The notes beneath the pieces are model-generated. The model was not told the origin of the DNA and did no database searches. It was given only the letters and a program-made list of their open reading frames with translations. DNA of 39,669 bases, taken from the NCBI GenBank assembly GCA_030266015.1, contig JAJDHD010000021.1, positions 1-39,669 on the forward strand, read 5' to 3'. Shown here piece by piece: positions 6,707-14,413 of this stretch. A program made the translations under genes and the position numbers. This stretch comes from Christensenellaceae bacterium OttesenSCG-928-K19 (GTDB taxonomy: Bacteria > Bacillota > Clostridia > Christensenellales > Christensenellaceae). The first letter of the stretch is position 1. Every line of letters starts with the position of its first letter.

Positions 6707-6904
6707 ATGCCTGCACATGAAAATATACCCAAAAAGGCAAAATGCCATTTATCAATGCTTCCGGCCATACAGGACAGTCCGAAATCGAAAATGGAGGTTA
6801 AGATTGGAAACGATATATTTATTATCACCCACGCCTACACGGGCACGCATACCATTGAAGAGGTATACGAGGATTTTTTGAAAAGGGCAATCACAAATCG
6901 TTGA
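6707..6904 (+). CDS. TnpW-like small element protein
   Basis: This is a 65-residue protein starting at ATG 6707, eight bases after GGGAGGG (6692-6698); an in-frame ATG at 6686 lies before that ribosome site. The C-terminal half (KMEVKIGNDIFIITHAYTGT followed by HTIEEVYEDFLKRAI) has the pattern of transposon-encoded TnpW proteins, which sit just upstream of large serine recombinases in Tn4451-type and related elements. Its role is unknown; a recombination accessory function is possible from position alone. Confidence 0.65.
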   Translation: MPAHENIPKKAKCHLSMLPAIQDSPKSKMEVKIGNDIFIITHAYTGTHTIEEVYEDFLKRAITNR

Positions 6905-6916
6905 GGCTCCACATCA

Positions 6917-6945
6917 TTGATATAGCAGCCGGAATATGCGATAAT
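6917..6945 (+). promoter_or_regulatory. Promoter of the recombinase gene
   Basis: TTGATA (6917-6922), a 17-base spacer and GATAAT (6940-6945) lie about 45 bases before the recombinase start. A perfect inverted repeat follows downstream. Confidence 0.6.
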
Positions 6946-6961
6946 ATAGGTATATTCAAGC

Positions 6962-7010
6962 TGTTATGTTGCATGAGGAAAGGAGTGCAAAATGCAGTTG
7001 CAACATAACA
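6962..7010 (+). promoter_or_regulatory. 12-bp inverted repeat enclosing the recombinase RBS and start codon
   Basis: TGTTATGTTGCA (6962-6973) and TGCAACATAACA (6999-7010) are perfect reverse complements. The 25-base loop holds the AAAGGAG ribosome site and the ATG (6992). In mRNA this makes a hairpin presenting or restricting the start; in DNA it could be an operator. Confidence 0.75.
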
Positions 7011-8554
7011 CGGAAGCCCTTTTGTACTGTCGGCGTTCGCCGGATGACCGCGACAATGACAGCGTAGAGAATCAGGCCATGATATTGCGCGAATACGCAA
7101 ACGACAACAAGTTTAGTATCGTGGACGTTTATCAGGATGACGAATACCGAGGTATGACATTTGACCGCCCCGACTTCATCCGTATGATGGGCGATTTAAG
7201 AAAAAGGCGGGGAAATGTAGTCATTATCAAAGACTTATCCCGTTTGGGCCGCGATCACATTCAAGTCGATCTGTTCCGCGAGGTAGAGTTTCCGCAGATG
7301 GGAGTACGGCTGATCGCCGTTGCCGATAATTATGATGGCGCGAACCTCACCCACAGCGCGAACAGTATGGCGCAGGTAAAAGGATTGTTCAACGAGTGGC
7401 ACGCCGCAGAGGCAAGCGTAAAAGTGCGCGATGTTTTTAAGGCCAAACGTGAAGCGGGACAATATATTGCACAAGTGCCTTTTGGTTACAAGCGCAATCC
7501 GCTGGATAAACACAAGCTGATGATCGACGAGGAAGCGGCGAAAATTGTACGGCGCATATATGATATGGCGGCTGTGGGTAGTGGGTATGAACGGATCGCA
7601 AAGATTCTTACCAACGAAAAAACACTGACCCCCACAGCACATTATGGGCGCAAATCATGGTCGCCCCACAAAAGGCCGTATGACTGGCACTACTCAACAG
7701 TCCGTACCATTCTCAACAATGCGGCATATTTAGGCCATACGGTGCAGGGCCGGTACACCACCGTTTCATACAAGGTGAAAAAGGTTGTAAAGATACCGCA
7801 GGAACAATGGGTATGCGTGAAAAACACGCATGAGCCGATTGTTTCACAAAAAGTATGGGATATGGTGCAAGCTCTTGTTCACAAGCGAAAGCGTTCCACC
7901 AAACGCGGAGCGCCGCATATATTCGCCGGATTGCTGCGTTGTGCGGATTGTGGGAATACCTTATCAAAAAACGCAAAAGATATTTTTGGTTGCTGGCAGT
8001 ATCGGACAAAGGGCAAAGGAAATTGTACCAACCATCATATCACGATGGAAAAGTTAAAGGCGGCGGTACTGGCAAGCATCCGCAAAGTGTCCGAGGAAAT
8101 CCGGCAGGATAAGGACGGCTTCATATCCCGGCTTTCCGGCATTGGTGACAAGCAGCGACGGCTGAAAATCGAAGCGGCCCAAAGGGAGCGAAATAAGATA
8201 GAAAAGCGACTTCCCGAAATTCTCATTTTGATCCAAAAAGCGTTTGAGCAAAACGCAGGCGGCAAACTGCCCGATGACATTTACGCCGATATGATGGATG
8301 GGTACAAAACGGAGCGCGACGGCTTAACCGCAAAGCTGGACAGCCTAAAAGTCACCATTGACGAAGCCGAACAGGAGAGTGGAAACATTCAGGAGTTTAC
8401 GGAACTGATTGTAAAGTACATTGATATACAGGAGCTTGACAGCGCGATCGTCCATGAACTCATAGAAAAAATAGTTGTCCACCAAGCACAGCGCGTTGAT
8501 GGACAACGTAAGCAAGAAATTGATATTTATTATCGTTTTGTAGGACAATTATAA
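6992..8554 (+). CDS. Large serine recombinase (element integrase/excisionase)
   Basis: This 520-residue site-specific recombinase belongs to the TnpX/TndX group and excises and integrates the element. The N-terminal resolvase domain has catalytic Ser16 in YCRRSPDD, followed by KDLSRLGRDHI. The recombinase domain is seen around GYKRNPLDKHKLMIDEE and YSTVRTILNNAAYLGHTV. A zinc beta-ribbon follows (LRCADCG ... CWQYRTKGKGNCTNHH), then a coiled coil and the C-terminal DUF4368-like end (VHELIEKIVVHQAQR). The length is typical and the reading frame intact. Its place at the right edge, next to chromosomal genes, is as expected for this class, so the attachment site should lie in the following 400 bases. 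Confidence 0.95.
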   Translation: MQLQHNTEALLYCRRSPDDRDNDSVENQAMILREYANDNKFSIVDVYQDDEYRGMTFDRPDFIRMMGDLRKRRGNVVIIKDLSRLGRDHIQVDLFREVEFPQMGVRLIAVADNYDGANLTHSANSMAQVKGLFNEWHAAEASVKVRDVFKAKREAGQYIAQVPFGYKRNPLDKHKLMIDEEAAKIVRRIYDMAAVGSGYERIAKILTNEKTLTPTAHYGRKSWSPHKRPYDWHYSTVRTILNNAAYLGHTVQGRYTTVSYKVKKVVKIPQEQWVCVKNTHEPIVSQKVWDMVQALVHKRKRSTKRGAPHIFAGLLRCADCGNTLSKNAKDIFGCWQYRTKGKGNCTNHHITMEKLKAAVLASIRKVSEEIRQDKDGFISRLSGIGDKQRRLKIEAAQRERNKIEKRLPEILILIQKAFEQNAGGKLPDDIYADMMDGYKTERDGLTAKLDSLKVTIDEAEQESGNIQEFTELIVKYIDIQELDSAIVHELIEKIVVHQAQRVDGQRKQEIDIYYRFVGQL

Positions 8555-8578
8555 CTTTATGTCTTTATCAGCGTCACA

Positions 8579-8606
8579 CCCCGGTCTACGCCGGGGGATT
8601 TTTATT
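8579..8606 (+). terminator. Intrinsic terminator after the recombinase
   Basis: CCCCGG (8579-8584) and CCGGGG (8591-8596) form the stem, with loop TCTACG and the tail GATTTTTATT. Confidence 0.78.
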
Positions 8607-8941
8607 GTGCGGCTGTTGACAGGCAGAGCAAGGCAGGTGCTGCGGTTATCCTGCGAGGTTAGGCGCAAAGAGAGCTTCCACAGCATGGTTTGATTTCCCC
8701 CTGTATTTATCATATGCCTAATGTTTTTTCCCCTGCCATGTTAATTTCCATAGCAGGGAAGCGCCCTTTCCAAAAACTTTTTGGGCTGTGGCAGGGTATC
8801 CGCAAGAAGCGTCGATATAGAAAGAATGAAACGCCGGGACGCAGTGCAAGCCATATGGCCAGAATATGAATAAACTGTTAATAATGCGAAAATAGATGCG
8901 TTTTGGGGCGTTTGTTTGTGGAAACCCGCGCAAAATGGTGC
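8607..8941. other. Gene-free stretch expected to hold the element's right end
   Basis: No frame here has a ribosome site and a recognisable product. A weak hairpin lies near 8729-8757 (CCCTGC ... GCAGGG). This is the junction between the recombinase gene and the chromosomal DUF5685 gene, so the recombinase attachment site is probably here. It cannot be located without the left end, which is outside the window. Confidence 0.45.
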
Positions 8942-8953
8942 TATAATGGCTTT
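8939..8953 (+). promoter_or_regulatory. Extended -10 promoter directly before the DUF5685 start
   Basis: TGC plus TATAAT (8942-8947) is an extended -10 element. Only six bases separate it from ATG 8954, and no ribosome site is present, so the transcript is predicted to be leaderless. Confidence 0.55.
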
Positions 8954-9814
8954 ATGTTTGGATATGTTACGCCGCTGGTCTGTGAAATGAAGGTGTGCGA
9001 GCACGAGCTTTATCAGGCATACTACTGCGGGCTTTGCAAAGTTCTGCAAAAAAAGTATCATAAAAGCATTGTGCTCAACTACGATTGCACTTTTATTTAT
9101 GTGCTGGGAGACAGCCTGAGGTATGAGGATACGGATGTGAAGCCGTGCAAGTGCATGTTGCATCCCATCAAAAAAAAGCAGGCGGTAAGCTCGGCGGCGG
9201 CGGAATACGCGGCTGATGTGAACCTGCTGCTTGCATTTGCCAAGCTGCGGGATGATGAATTTGACAGCCGGTCGCTGAAGGCAAGGCTGCGGCTGCCGTT
9301 TTATAATGGCGCATACCGCAGGGCAGAACAAAGCCTGCCGGAGATTGCGCGCATGATGGGCGAAACGGAGCGCGCCCTGCGTGAGCTGGAAAGGGCGGGC
9401 AGCGCAGACACGGACGAGACGGCGGATACCTACGCAAAGCTGTTTGGCAATATACTGATGGATCTGGATGTGGTGCAATCGCACATCCTGTATGACATAG
9501 GCTATAGCATGGGGCGGTGGGTGTACCTGATCGACGCGTTTGACGACATTGGGCAGGACATCAAAAACTGCGAATATAATGTGTTTGTGAATAAATACGG
9601 GATCAAAGAAGAGATTCCGCAGCAGGTAAAGGAAGAAGTGGAGTTTAACTTCAACTTCACGCTGTCGCAGGCGATGGCGGCGCTAGACAAGCTGGAGCTG
9701 AAAAAGAACCGCGGGATTTTAAAAAACATCATCTGCCTCGGCATGAAGGAACGGACGCGGCAGGTGCTCGGAAAAGGAAGCATGGATGAATCCATACCAA
9801 GTGCTGGGCGTTGA
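8954..9814 (+). CDS. DUF5685 family protein
   Basis: The 286-residue protein begins MFGYVTPLVCEMKV followed by YYCGLCKVLQKKYH, the typical opening of DUF5685 proteins. Conserved cysteines occur in the first 80 residues (VCEMKVCEHE, CGLC, CKCMLHP), which suggests a metal site. The rest is helical. A TTG farther upstream at 8903 extends the frame, but the family start and the promoter position favour ATG 8954. The gene overlaps the following DnaJ-domain gene by 29 bases, a pairing known in other Clostridia. Function is unknown. Confidence 0.85.
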   Translation: MFGYVTPLVCEMKVCEHELYQAYYCGLCKVLQKKYHKSIVLNYDCTFIYVLGDSLRYEDTDVKPCKCMLHPIKKKQAVSSAAAEYAADVNLLLAFAKLRDDEFDSRSLKARLRLPFYNGAYRRAEQSLPEIARMMGETERALRELERAGSADTDETADTYAKLFGNILMDLDVVQSHILYDIGYSMGRWVYLIDAFDDIGQDIKNCEYNVFVNKYGIKEEIPQQVKEEVEFNFNFTLSQAMAALDKLELKKNRGILKNIICLGMKERTRQVLGKGSMDESIPSAGR

Positions 9815-10364
9815 GCAAAACGCCTCTGAAGAAGAAATAAAAACAGCATATAGAAAATTGGTGAAAAAATACCACCCGGACAGGTTTGAGCACGGCAGCA
9901 GGGAGCAGGCGGCCGCCGCGGAAAAGCTAAAGCAGGTGAACGCCGCGTATGATATGGTTACCAAGGTAAAGCAGGGTAACTATAACTGGAGCGGCGCGCC
10001 CCAGTTTACCGAAGTGCGCGCGGCAATACAGCGCGGCGCGATTGGCCAGGCAGAGTCTTTGCTGAACAGCATGGCTGAGCGGCCAGCCGAGTGGCATTAC
10101 CTGATGGGGGTTGTTCTTTTGCGGCGGGGATGGTATGATGGTGCGGGCCAGCATTTCAAAAAGGCCTACCAGATGGATCCGGGCAACAAGGAATATGAAA
10201 ACGCCATGCGTGCTATGACGCAATCGGCGGGGATGTATGCCGATTTTGGCGACGATGACCAAGGCGTGAGGATGAACAACACCATGTGCAAGGTTTGCGC
10301 GTGCTGCGCCTGCCTGGGGTGCCTGGGAAGCAATATGTTTTGCCCCTGGATGTGCTGTTGCTGA
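9786..10364 (+). CDS. DnaJ-domain protein with cysteine-rich tail
   Basis: The N-terminal 65 residues are a J domain (MNPYQVLGVEQNASEEEIK, with HPD in KKYHPDRF), which stimulates the ATPase of DnaK. About residues 80-145 resemble TPR helices (ESLLNSMAERPAEWHYLMG, GAGQHFKKAYQMDPGNKEY). The last 25 residues are very rich in Cys (CKVCACCACLGCLG ... CPWMCCC), which may bind metal, be acylated or sit at a membrane. The typical DnaJ Gly/Phe region and zinc finger are missing, so it is not the general chaperone DnaJ. AAGGAAG lies before the start. It overlaps the DUF5685 gene by 29 bases, suggesting joint function. Confidence 0.88.
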   Translation: MNPYQVLGVEQNASEEEIKTAYRKLVKKYHPDRFEHGSREQAAAAEKLKQVNAAYDMVTKVKQGNYNWSGAPQFTEVRAAIQRGAIGQAESLLNSMAERPAEWHYLMGVVLLRRGWYDGAGQHFKKAYQMDPGNKEYENAMRAMTQSAGMYADFGDDDQGVRMNNTMCKVCACCACLGCLGSNMFCPWMCCC

Positions 10365-10395
10365 TGACGATATACAGGAAGGGAAAATTGGTTGA

Positions 10396-10935
10396 ATGCG
10401 TAACCGTACGCAGGTAAAAGCAATAAAAGCAAGCGTTGTTTTGATGTTTGGCGCGTTGACGTTGCTGTTCGTATATATGGCGAATGTGGCGCCTTTTTTA
10501 CGTGTGCTGTTATTTTTTCTTTCCTCGGTTTTTATCATGGGGATTATGCTGGAGCAAATGTATGGCTCGGCGTTTTTGGCATTTGGCATTGTGACGTTCG
10601 TTGGGTTTATACTGGTGCCGGATAAAGCGGGTATGCTGCCTTATCTTTTATTCTTTGGGCACTATGGGATATTTAAGTATTTTGCGGACAACAACCTGCA
10701 TGGTGGAACAAAAGTAGCGTTAAAACTCGTCTATTTTAATATATGTGCGGCTGCTATTTACTTTTTTGGCGGCGGATTCCTGCTGGCGCTGTTGCCATGG
10801 GAGCTGCCCGTGTGGCTGCTCATTGTTTTGGCAGAAGCAATATTCTTGCTTTATGACTGGCTGTTTGGCAAGCTTACCACAGGGTATTTTGCCAACATGA
10901 GGCCCCGGCTCACCGGCGGCAGCAGCTATGGATGA
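10396..10935 (+). CDS. Integral membrane protein, unknown
   Basis: This 179-residue protein has about five to six hydrophobic segments (for example ASVVLMFGALTLLFVYMA, FLRVLLFFLSSVFIMGIML, PVWLLIVLAEAIFLLYDWL). No charged catalytic motif is seen. It is a small polytopic membrane protein set between the DnaJ-like gene and the FHA-FtsW/RodA-PBP genes; its stop overlaps the first possible FHA start as ATGA. A role in the envelope operon is inferred only from this position. Confidence 0.7.
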   Translation: MRNRTQVKAIKASVVLMFGALTLLFVYMANVAPFLRVLLFFLSSVFIMGIMLEQMYGSAFLAFGIVTFVGFILVPDKAGMLPYLLFFGHYGIFKYFADNNLHGGTKVALKLVYFNICAAAIYFFGGGFLLALLPWELPVWLLIVLAEAIFLLYDWLFGKLTTGYFANMRPRLTGGSSYG

Positions 10936-10949
10936 GGAGAACGGGTGAA

Positions 10950-11411
10950 ATGGACGGAGCCATCTATGAAGTGGCGGCGTATGCCATGCGATACTGGTTT
11001 ATTCTGGTTATTGTAGGCATTCTCGTCGCATCTATCTATATATCCTATAAGCAATACAATGAAAAAAAATATGTGAAGGGCGCTATGAGCAAGTTCTTTG
11101 GCTACCTGGAGATTGTGGGCGGGCCAGAGGAATTCATTGGCGACCGTTTTGGCGTGCGCGAGCAAAACACGATTGGCAGCTCGCAGCACGCGGATATTAT
11201 ATTGCCGGACAAAACGGTGCTTGCCACGCACGCGCTGCTTTATGTGGAGGAGGGGGACATGATCCTGTCGCCCACGTCTAGGTCGGACACGCGTATCAAC
11301 AGCCGCAGGGCGATTAACCAGCACAAGCTGAAAACAGGGGACATCATCTCGATTGGCGATGTGGATTTTTATGTTTATATCAAAAGGACGAGGATAGGCA
11401 ATGATTCTTAA
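10950..11411 (+). CDS. Membrane-anchored FHA domain protein
   Basis: ATG 10950 lies ten bases after GAGGAGA; an in-frame ATG at 10932 is an alternative. The 153-residue protein has one N-terminal transmembrane helix (YWFILVIVGILVASIYISY) and a C-terminal FHA domain (NTIGSSQHADIILPD, THALLYVEEGD, INSRRAINQHKLKTGDIIS). FHA domains bind phosphothreonine peptides, so it probably responds to a Ser/Thr kinase not seen here. It overlaps the FtsW/RodA gene by 11 bases. The order FHA, rodA, pbpA recalls the actinobacterial fhaB-rodA-pbpA cluster and points to phospho-control of wall synthesis. Confidence 0.87.
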   Translation: MDGAIYEVAAYAMRYWFILVIVGILVASIYISYKQYNEKKYVKGAMSKFFGYLEIVGGPEEFIGDRFGVREQNTIGSSQHADIILPDKTVLATHALLYVEEGDMILSPTSRSDTRINSRRAINQHKLKTGDIISIGDVDFYVYIKRTRIGNDS

Positions 11412-12651
11412 ACGGTATGGCGCGGGGCTGATCTTAACATTTATGATTTTGTTTTTGCTGACGGCAATGCTGCTTTTGTCCTTTCAGGACGGCCCGTTTG
11501 ACGGCGGCGTGTTTTTGTGGGGGGTTATCCTTGCCGCTGTGATTGTGCTGCAATACAATATCCTCTCGGCAGTGTTTAAGCATATAGACCGCATTACGCT
11601 GCTCATAGCGGATTTTTTGTGTATCATTGGCTTTGTGATGCTGTACCGCATGAACCCGGAGGCGGGCGAGCGGCAGTTTATGTGGATTGTGGTCGGCAAT
11701 ATTGCGATGGTGGCGGCGCTTATCATCATCAAGCGTGTGCGCGATTTTGGCAGGGCAAACTGGTGGTTTATGCTGCTGGGCATCCTGTTGCTGGGCATTA
11801 CACTGGTGCTTTCTACCTCGCAGCTGGGCGCGAACAACTGGCTGAAGATTGGCCCGTTTAAATTCCAGCCGAGTGAATTTGTCAAGGTGCTGTTTTTGAT
11901 TGTGACGGCGTACTTTCTTTCCACACGGCAGAGAAAGCGTGATATGTGGCCATACTTCCTGTTTACCATTGCGTGCGTGGGCATATTGGTGCTGTCTACA
12001 GACCTTGGCGCGGCGTTGCTTTTTGCCGGCACGTTTTTGATTGTGTTTTATGTGGGGACGGGCAATCTCGGCATTACACTGCTTTCCATCGGCGCGTTCG
12101 CGGGCGGGGCGTATGCGAGCTATTATCTGTTTGACCATGTTAAAACACGGGTGGAGATTTGGCAGGACCCGTGGGCGGCCTATGAGGGCAAGGGTTACCA
12201 GATTGTGCAGGGGCTGCTTGCCATTGCGAGCGGCGGCGTGCTGGGAACCGGCCTGGGCAACGGTATGCCCACCTCTATTCCGGTACACGAGACCGACTAT
12301 ATCTTTGCGGCGATTGCCGAGGAATTTGGGCTGATTGTGGCTGTGGCGCTCATTGCGTTTTACCTTGTGTTTATTGTCCGTGGTATTTTGATTGCCATGG
12401 ACGCGCGCGCAAAGTTTGACAAGCTGCTGGTATTTGGATCCACCTGTATGCTGGCGCTGCAAAGCTTTATCATCATCGGCGGCGTGATTAAGCTGATCCC
12501 GCTTACCGGTATCACAATGCCGTTTGTAAGCCTGGGGGGTAGCTCTATGATTTCCTCCATGATGCTGTTGGGTATTATAGAAGGCGTGGCGCAGAAAAAC
12601 GGCGAACTGGACGAGGCCGAGCTTGCGGAGATGGGGGGCGGCATAGAATGA
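11401..12651 (+). CDS. FtsW/RodA/SpoVE family peptidoglycan glycosyltransferase
   Basis: This 416-residue SEDS protein polymerises lipid II glycan strands with a class B PBP partner. About ten transmembrane segments are visible. Family motifs include LGANNWLKIGPFKFQPSEF, the large loop with WEIWQDPWAAYEGKGYQIVQ-like sequence and LGTGLGNG, the catalytic-region ETDYIFAAIAEEFG, and the C-terminal GITMPFVSLGGSSMIS. Its stop overlaps the PBP start by four bases (ATGA), which strongly supports a functional pair. Because the PBP looks like the elongation or sporulation type, RodA is slightly favoured over FtsW, but sequence alone does not settle this. Confidence 0.94.
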   Translation: MILKRYGAGLILTFMILFLLTAMLLLSFQDGPFDGGVFLWGVILAAVIVLQYNILSAVFKHIDRITLLIADFLCIIGFVMLYRMNPEAGERQFMWIVVGNIAMVAALIIIKRVRDFGRANWWFMLLGILLLGITLVLSTSQLGANNWLKIGPFKFQPSEFVKVLFLIVTAYFLSTRQRKRDMWPYFLFTIACVGILVLSTDLGAALLFAGTFLIVFYVGTGNLGITLLSIGAFAGGAYASYYLFDHVKTRVEIWQDPWAAYEGKGYQIVQGLLAIASGGVLGTGLGNGMPTSIPVHETDYIFAAIAEEFGLIVAVALIAFYLVFIVRGILIAMDARAKFDKLLVFGSTCMLALQSFIIIGGVIKLIPLTGITMPFVSLGGSSMISSMMLLGIIEGVAQKNGELDEAELAEMGGGIE

Positions 12652-14030
12652 AGAAAAAGAATGCTATGAATAAACATATGCAGGGTATGCTCGCCATCTT
12701 CATCGCTATGTTTGTGGCATTGGGCAGCTATCTCACTTATTCTATGGTGACGTATGGCGACGAGTGGTTTTCCACCTCCTACAACCCGAGGATTTCCGCC
12801 GCCCGCAACATTGCGGACGCGGGCAGTATTTATGACAGAAACGGAACGCGGCTGGCGTGGTCGGAGGGCGACAAGCGGCAGTATGCGGAGGATGGCGACA
12901 TGCGCAGGGCGGTCAGCCATATTGTGGGCGATGTGCACGGTAAGTCACTGGGCGCGGAGAATTATTTTGCCAAATACCTGTACGGGATGGACAAGGGCAT
13001 ATTGGACAAGCTGGAAACGGGCAGCAGGGGCGCGGATGTGTACCTGACAATAGACGCGGAGCTGTGCCGGTATATCTATAACAACATGGAATACAACGGC
13101 GCGGTGGTGGTGATGAACTACCAGACGGGCGAAATCCTTGCCAGCGTAAGCGCGCCCACCTTTGACCCAAGCACGCTGGGGGAGATTACGCCGGAGGACG
13201 AGGAAGGGTCGGAATACCTGAACCGTGTGACGCAGGGACGGTATCCGCCCGGGTCTACCATGAAGATACTGACCACTGCAGCGGCGCTGGAGAGCGGCGT
13301 GACAGGCATGGAGATCGACTGCTCGGGCAGTGCGGTGATCGGTGGGCAAAAGGTTACCTGCCCCACGGATGGCGGGCACGGGCATGTGGATTTCACCTCC
13401 GCGTTTGAACGGTCGTGCAATATTTATTATGCTTATCTCTCGGTGGAGCTGGGCGGCAGTAATATGTTGGCTACGGCGAACCAGTTTGGCTATAATTATG
13501 AGTTTAAGTTCCCGGATTTCAACATGCTGAAAAGCAATTTTGAGGTGTCGGGCGAAAGCGGCGACCTCGCGTGGGCGGGGATTGGCCAATATACCGATCT
13601 TGTAACGCCCATGCACAACATGCTGGTTTCCGCGGGCGTGGCAAACGGCGGTACGGTGGCGCAGCCCAACACCCTGCTGGATGTGCGGTATGGCACAAGC
13701 AGCATATACGATTATTCCACCGCGCAATTCCGCAGCATTATGAGCGCGGGCACGGCAAGCACGCTAGCGGGGCTGATGCGCGGCACGGTGGATCACGGCA
13801 CAGCCACAAGCGCGGACATCGACGCCACAACGATGAACGGAAAGACGGGCACGGCGGAGTTTGTGGAGAATGGGCAGGTGAAGAACCATTCCTGGTTTGT
13901 GGGCTACTCGCAGGATGCTTCGCACCCGCTTGCCATTGCGGTGATATTGGAGGGCGCGGGGTATGGCTCGCGCTATGCCACGCCGCTGGCTGGGCAGGTG
14001 ATAAGCAAAGCGGTGGAACTGGGGTATTGA
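12648..14030 (+). CDS. Class B penicillin-binding protein (PBP2/PbpA-like transpeptidase)
   Basis: A D,D-transpeptidase that cross-links peptidoglycan. It has one N-terminal membrane helix (MLAIFIAMFVALGSYLTYSM), a short dimerisation region with GSIYDRNGTRLAWS, and the transpeptidase domain. The three active-site motifs are STMK (Ser203, Lys206), SCN in FERSCNIYY, and KTGTAEF. At 460 residues it is shorter than typical PBP2 or PBP3 proteins and close to mycobacterial PbpA. It is coupled to the upstream SEDS gene by an ATGA overlap. No terminator follows directly. Confidence 0.94.
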   Translation: MKKKNAMNKHMQGMLAIFIAMFVALGSYLTYSMVTYGDEWFSTSYNPRISAARNIADAGSIYDRNGTRLAWSEGDKRQYAEDGDMRRAVSHIVGDVHGKSLGAENYFAKYLYGMDKGILDKLETGSRGADVYLTIDAELCRYIYNNMEYNGAVVVMNYQTGEILASVSAPTFDPSTLGEITPEDEEGSEYLNRVTQGRYPPGSTMKILTTAAALESGVTGMEIDCSGSAVIGGQKVTCPTDGGHGHVDFTSAFERSCNIYYAYLSVELGGSNMLATANQFGYNYEFKFPDFNMLKSNFEVSGESGDLAWAGIGQYTDLVTPMHNMLVSAGVANGGTVAQPNTLLDVRYGTSSIYDYSTAQFRSIMSAGTASTLAGLMRGTVDHGTATSADIDATTMNGKTGTAEFVENGQVKNHSWFVGYSQDASHPLAIAVILEGAGYGSRYATPLAGQVISKAVELGY

Positions 14031-14413
14031 AGGCAAGCGAGTTAGATGATGATGCGGGCTGTGTAAATTTTGAAGAAAGTATGGGGTGTTGATTACCTCT
14101 GGCGGGTACCTTTTGGCGCAAAAGGTACGAAAACTCGGGGCGTTCCGAATTCGCCCCGAACCCCAAAGCGGCCTGCCGCGGGAGGTTGGAGTATACCTGT
14201 GGAGGTATGGGTATTCCTTAAGGGTTGTGCAATACAGCCGATTATGAATATACCATACGACGTTAAGGTTTCGCCGCAGGCGATTTATGCCTCCGGCGGC
14301 CTAAGGGAATGTTTGAAAAGCCTCCTTTAGGAATCCCTTGAAACAGTACGCTCCCAAGCAGATTTGTGAAAAAAGACATAGTGTATCCCCCAAAAGGGTG
14401 CCGGAGATATTTC
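14031..14413. repeat. Hairpin-rich gap before uvrC, probably an interspersed repeat
   Basis: No supported gene lies here. Clear inverted repeats are GTACCTTTT/AAAAGGTAC (14106-14128, loop GGCGC) and TCGGGGCG/CGCCCCGA (14135-14159); more weakly paired blocks lie at 14265-14302 and 14303-14339. A frame across it (around 14070-14330) reads Pro, Arg and Lys-rich sequence without a family and is probably spurious. The layout is like that of REP or MITE-type intergenic repeats. Confidence 0.5.

Noticed and set aside
11434-12462. Long minus-strand open frame opposite the FtsW/RodA gene
   Set aside because: It is basic, His, Arg and Gln-rich, has no family motif or ribosome site, and is a shadow of a well-supported gene.
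12945-13727. Minus-strand open frame opposite the PBP gene
   Set aside because: Shadow of the transpeptidase domain, with no ribosome site.
14070-14330. 86-codon frame in the gap before uvrC
   Set aside because: It spans the inverted repeats and has no family; its codons follow the palindromes.
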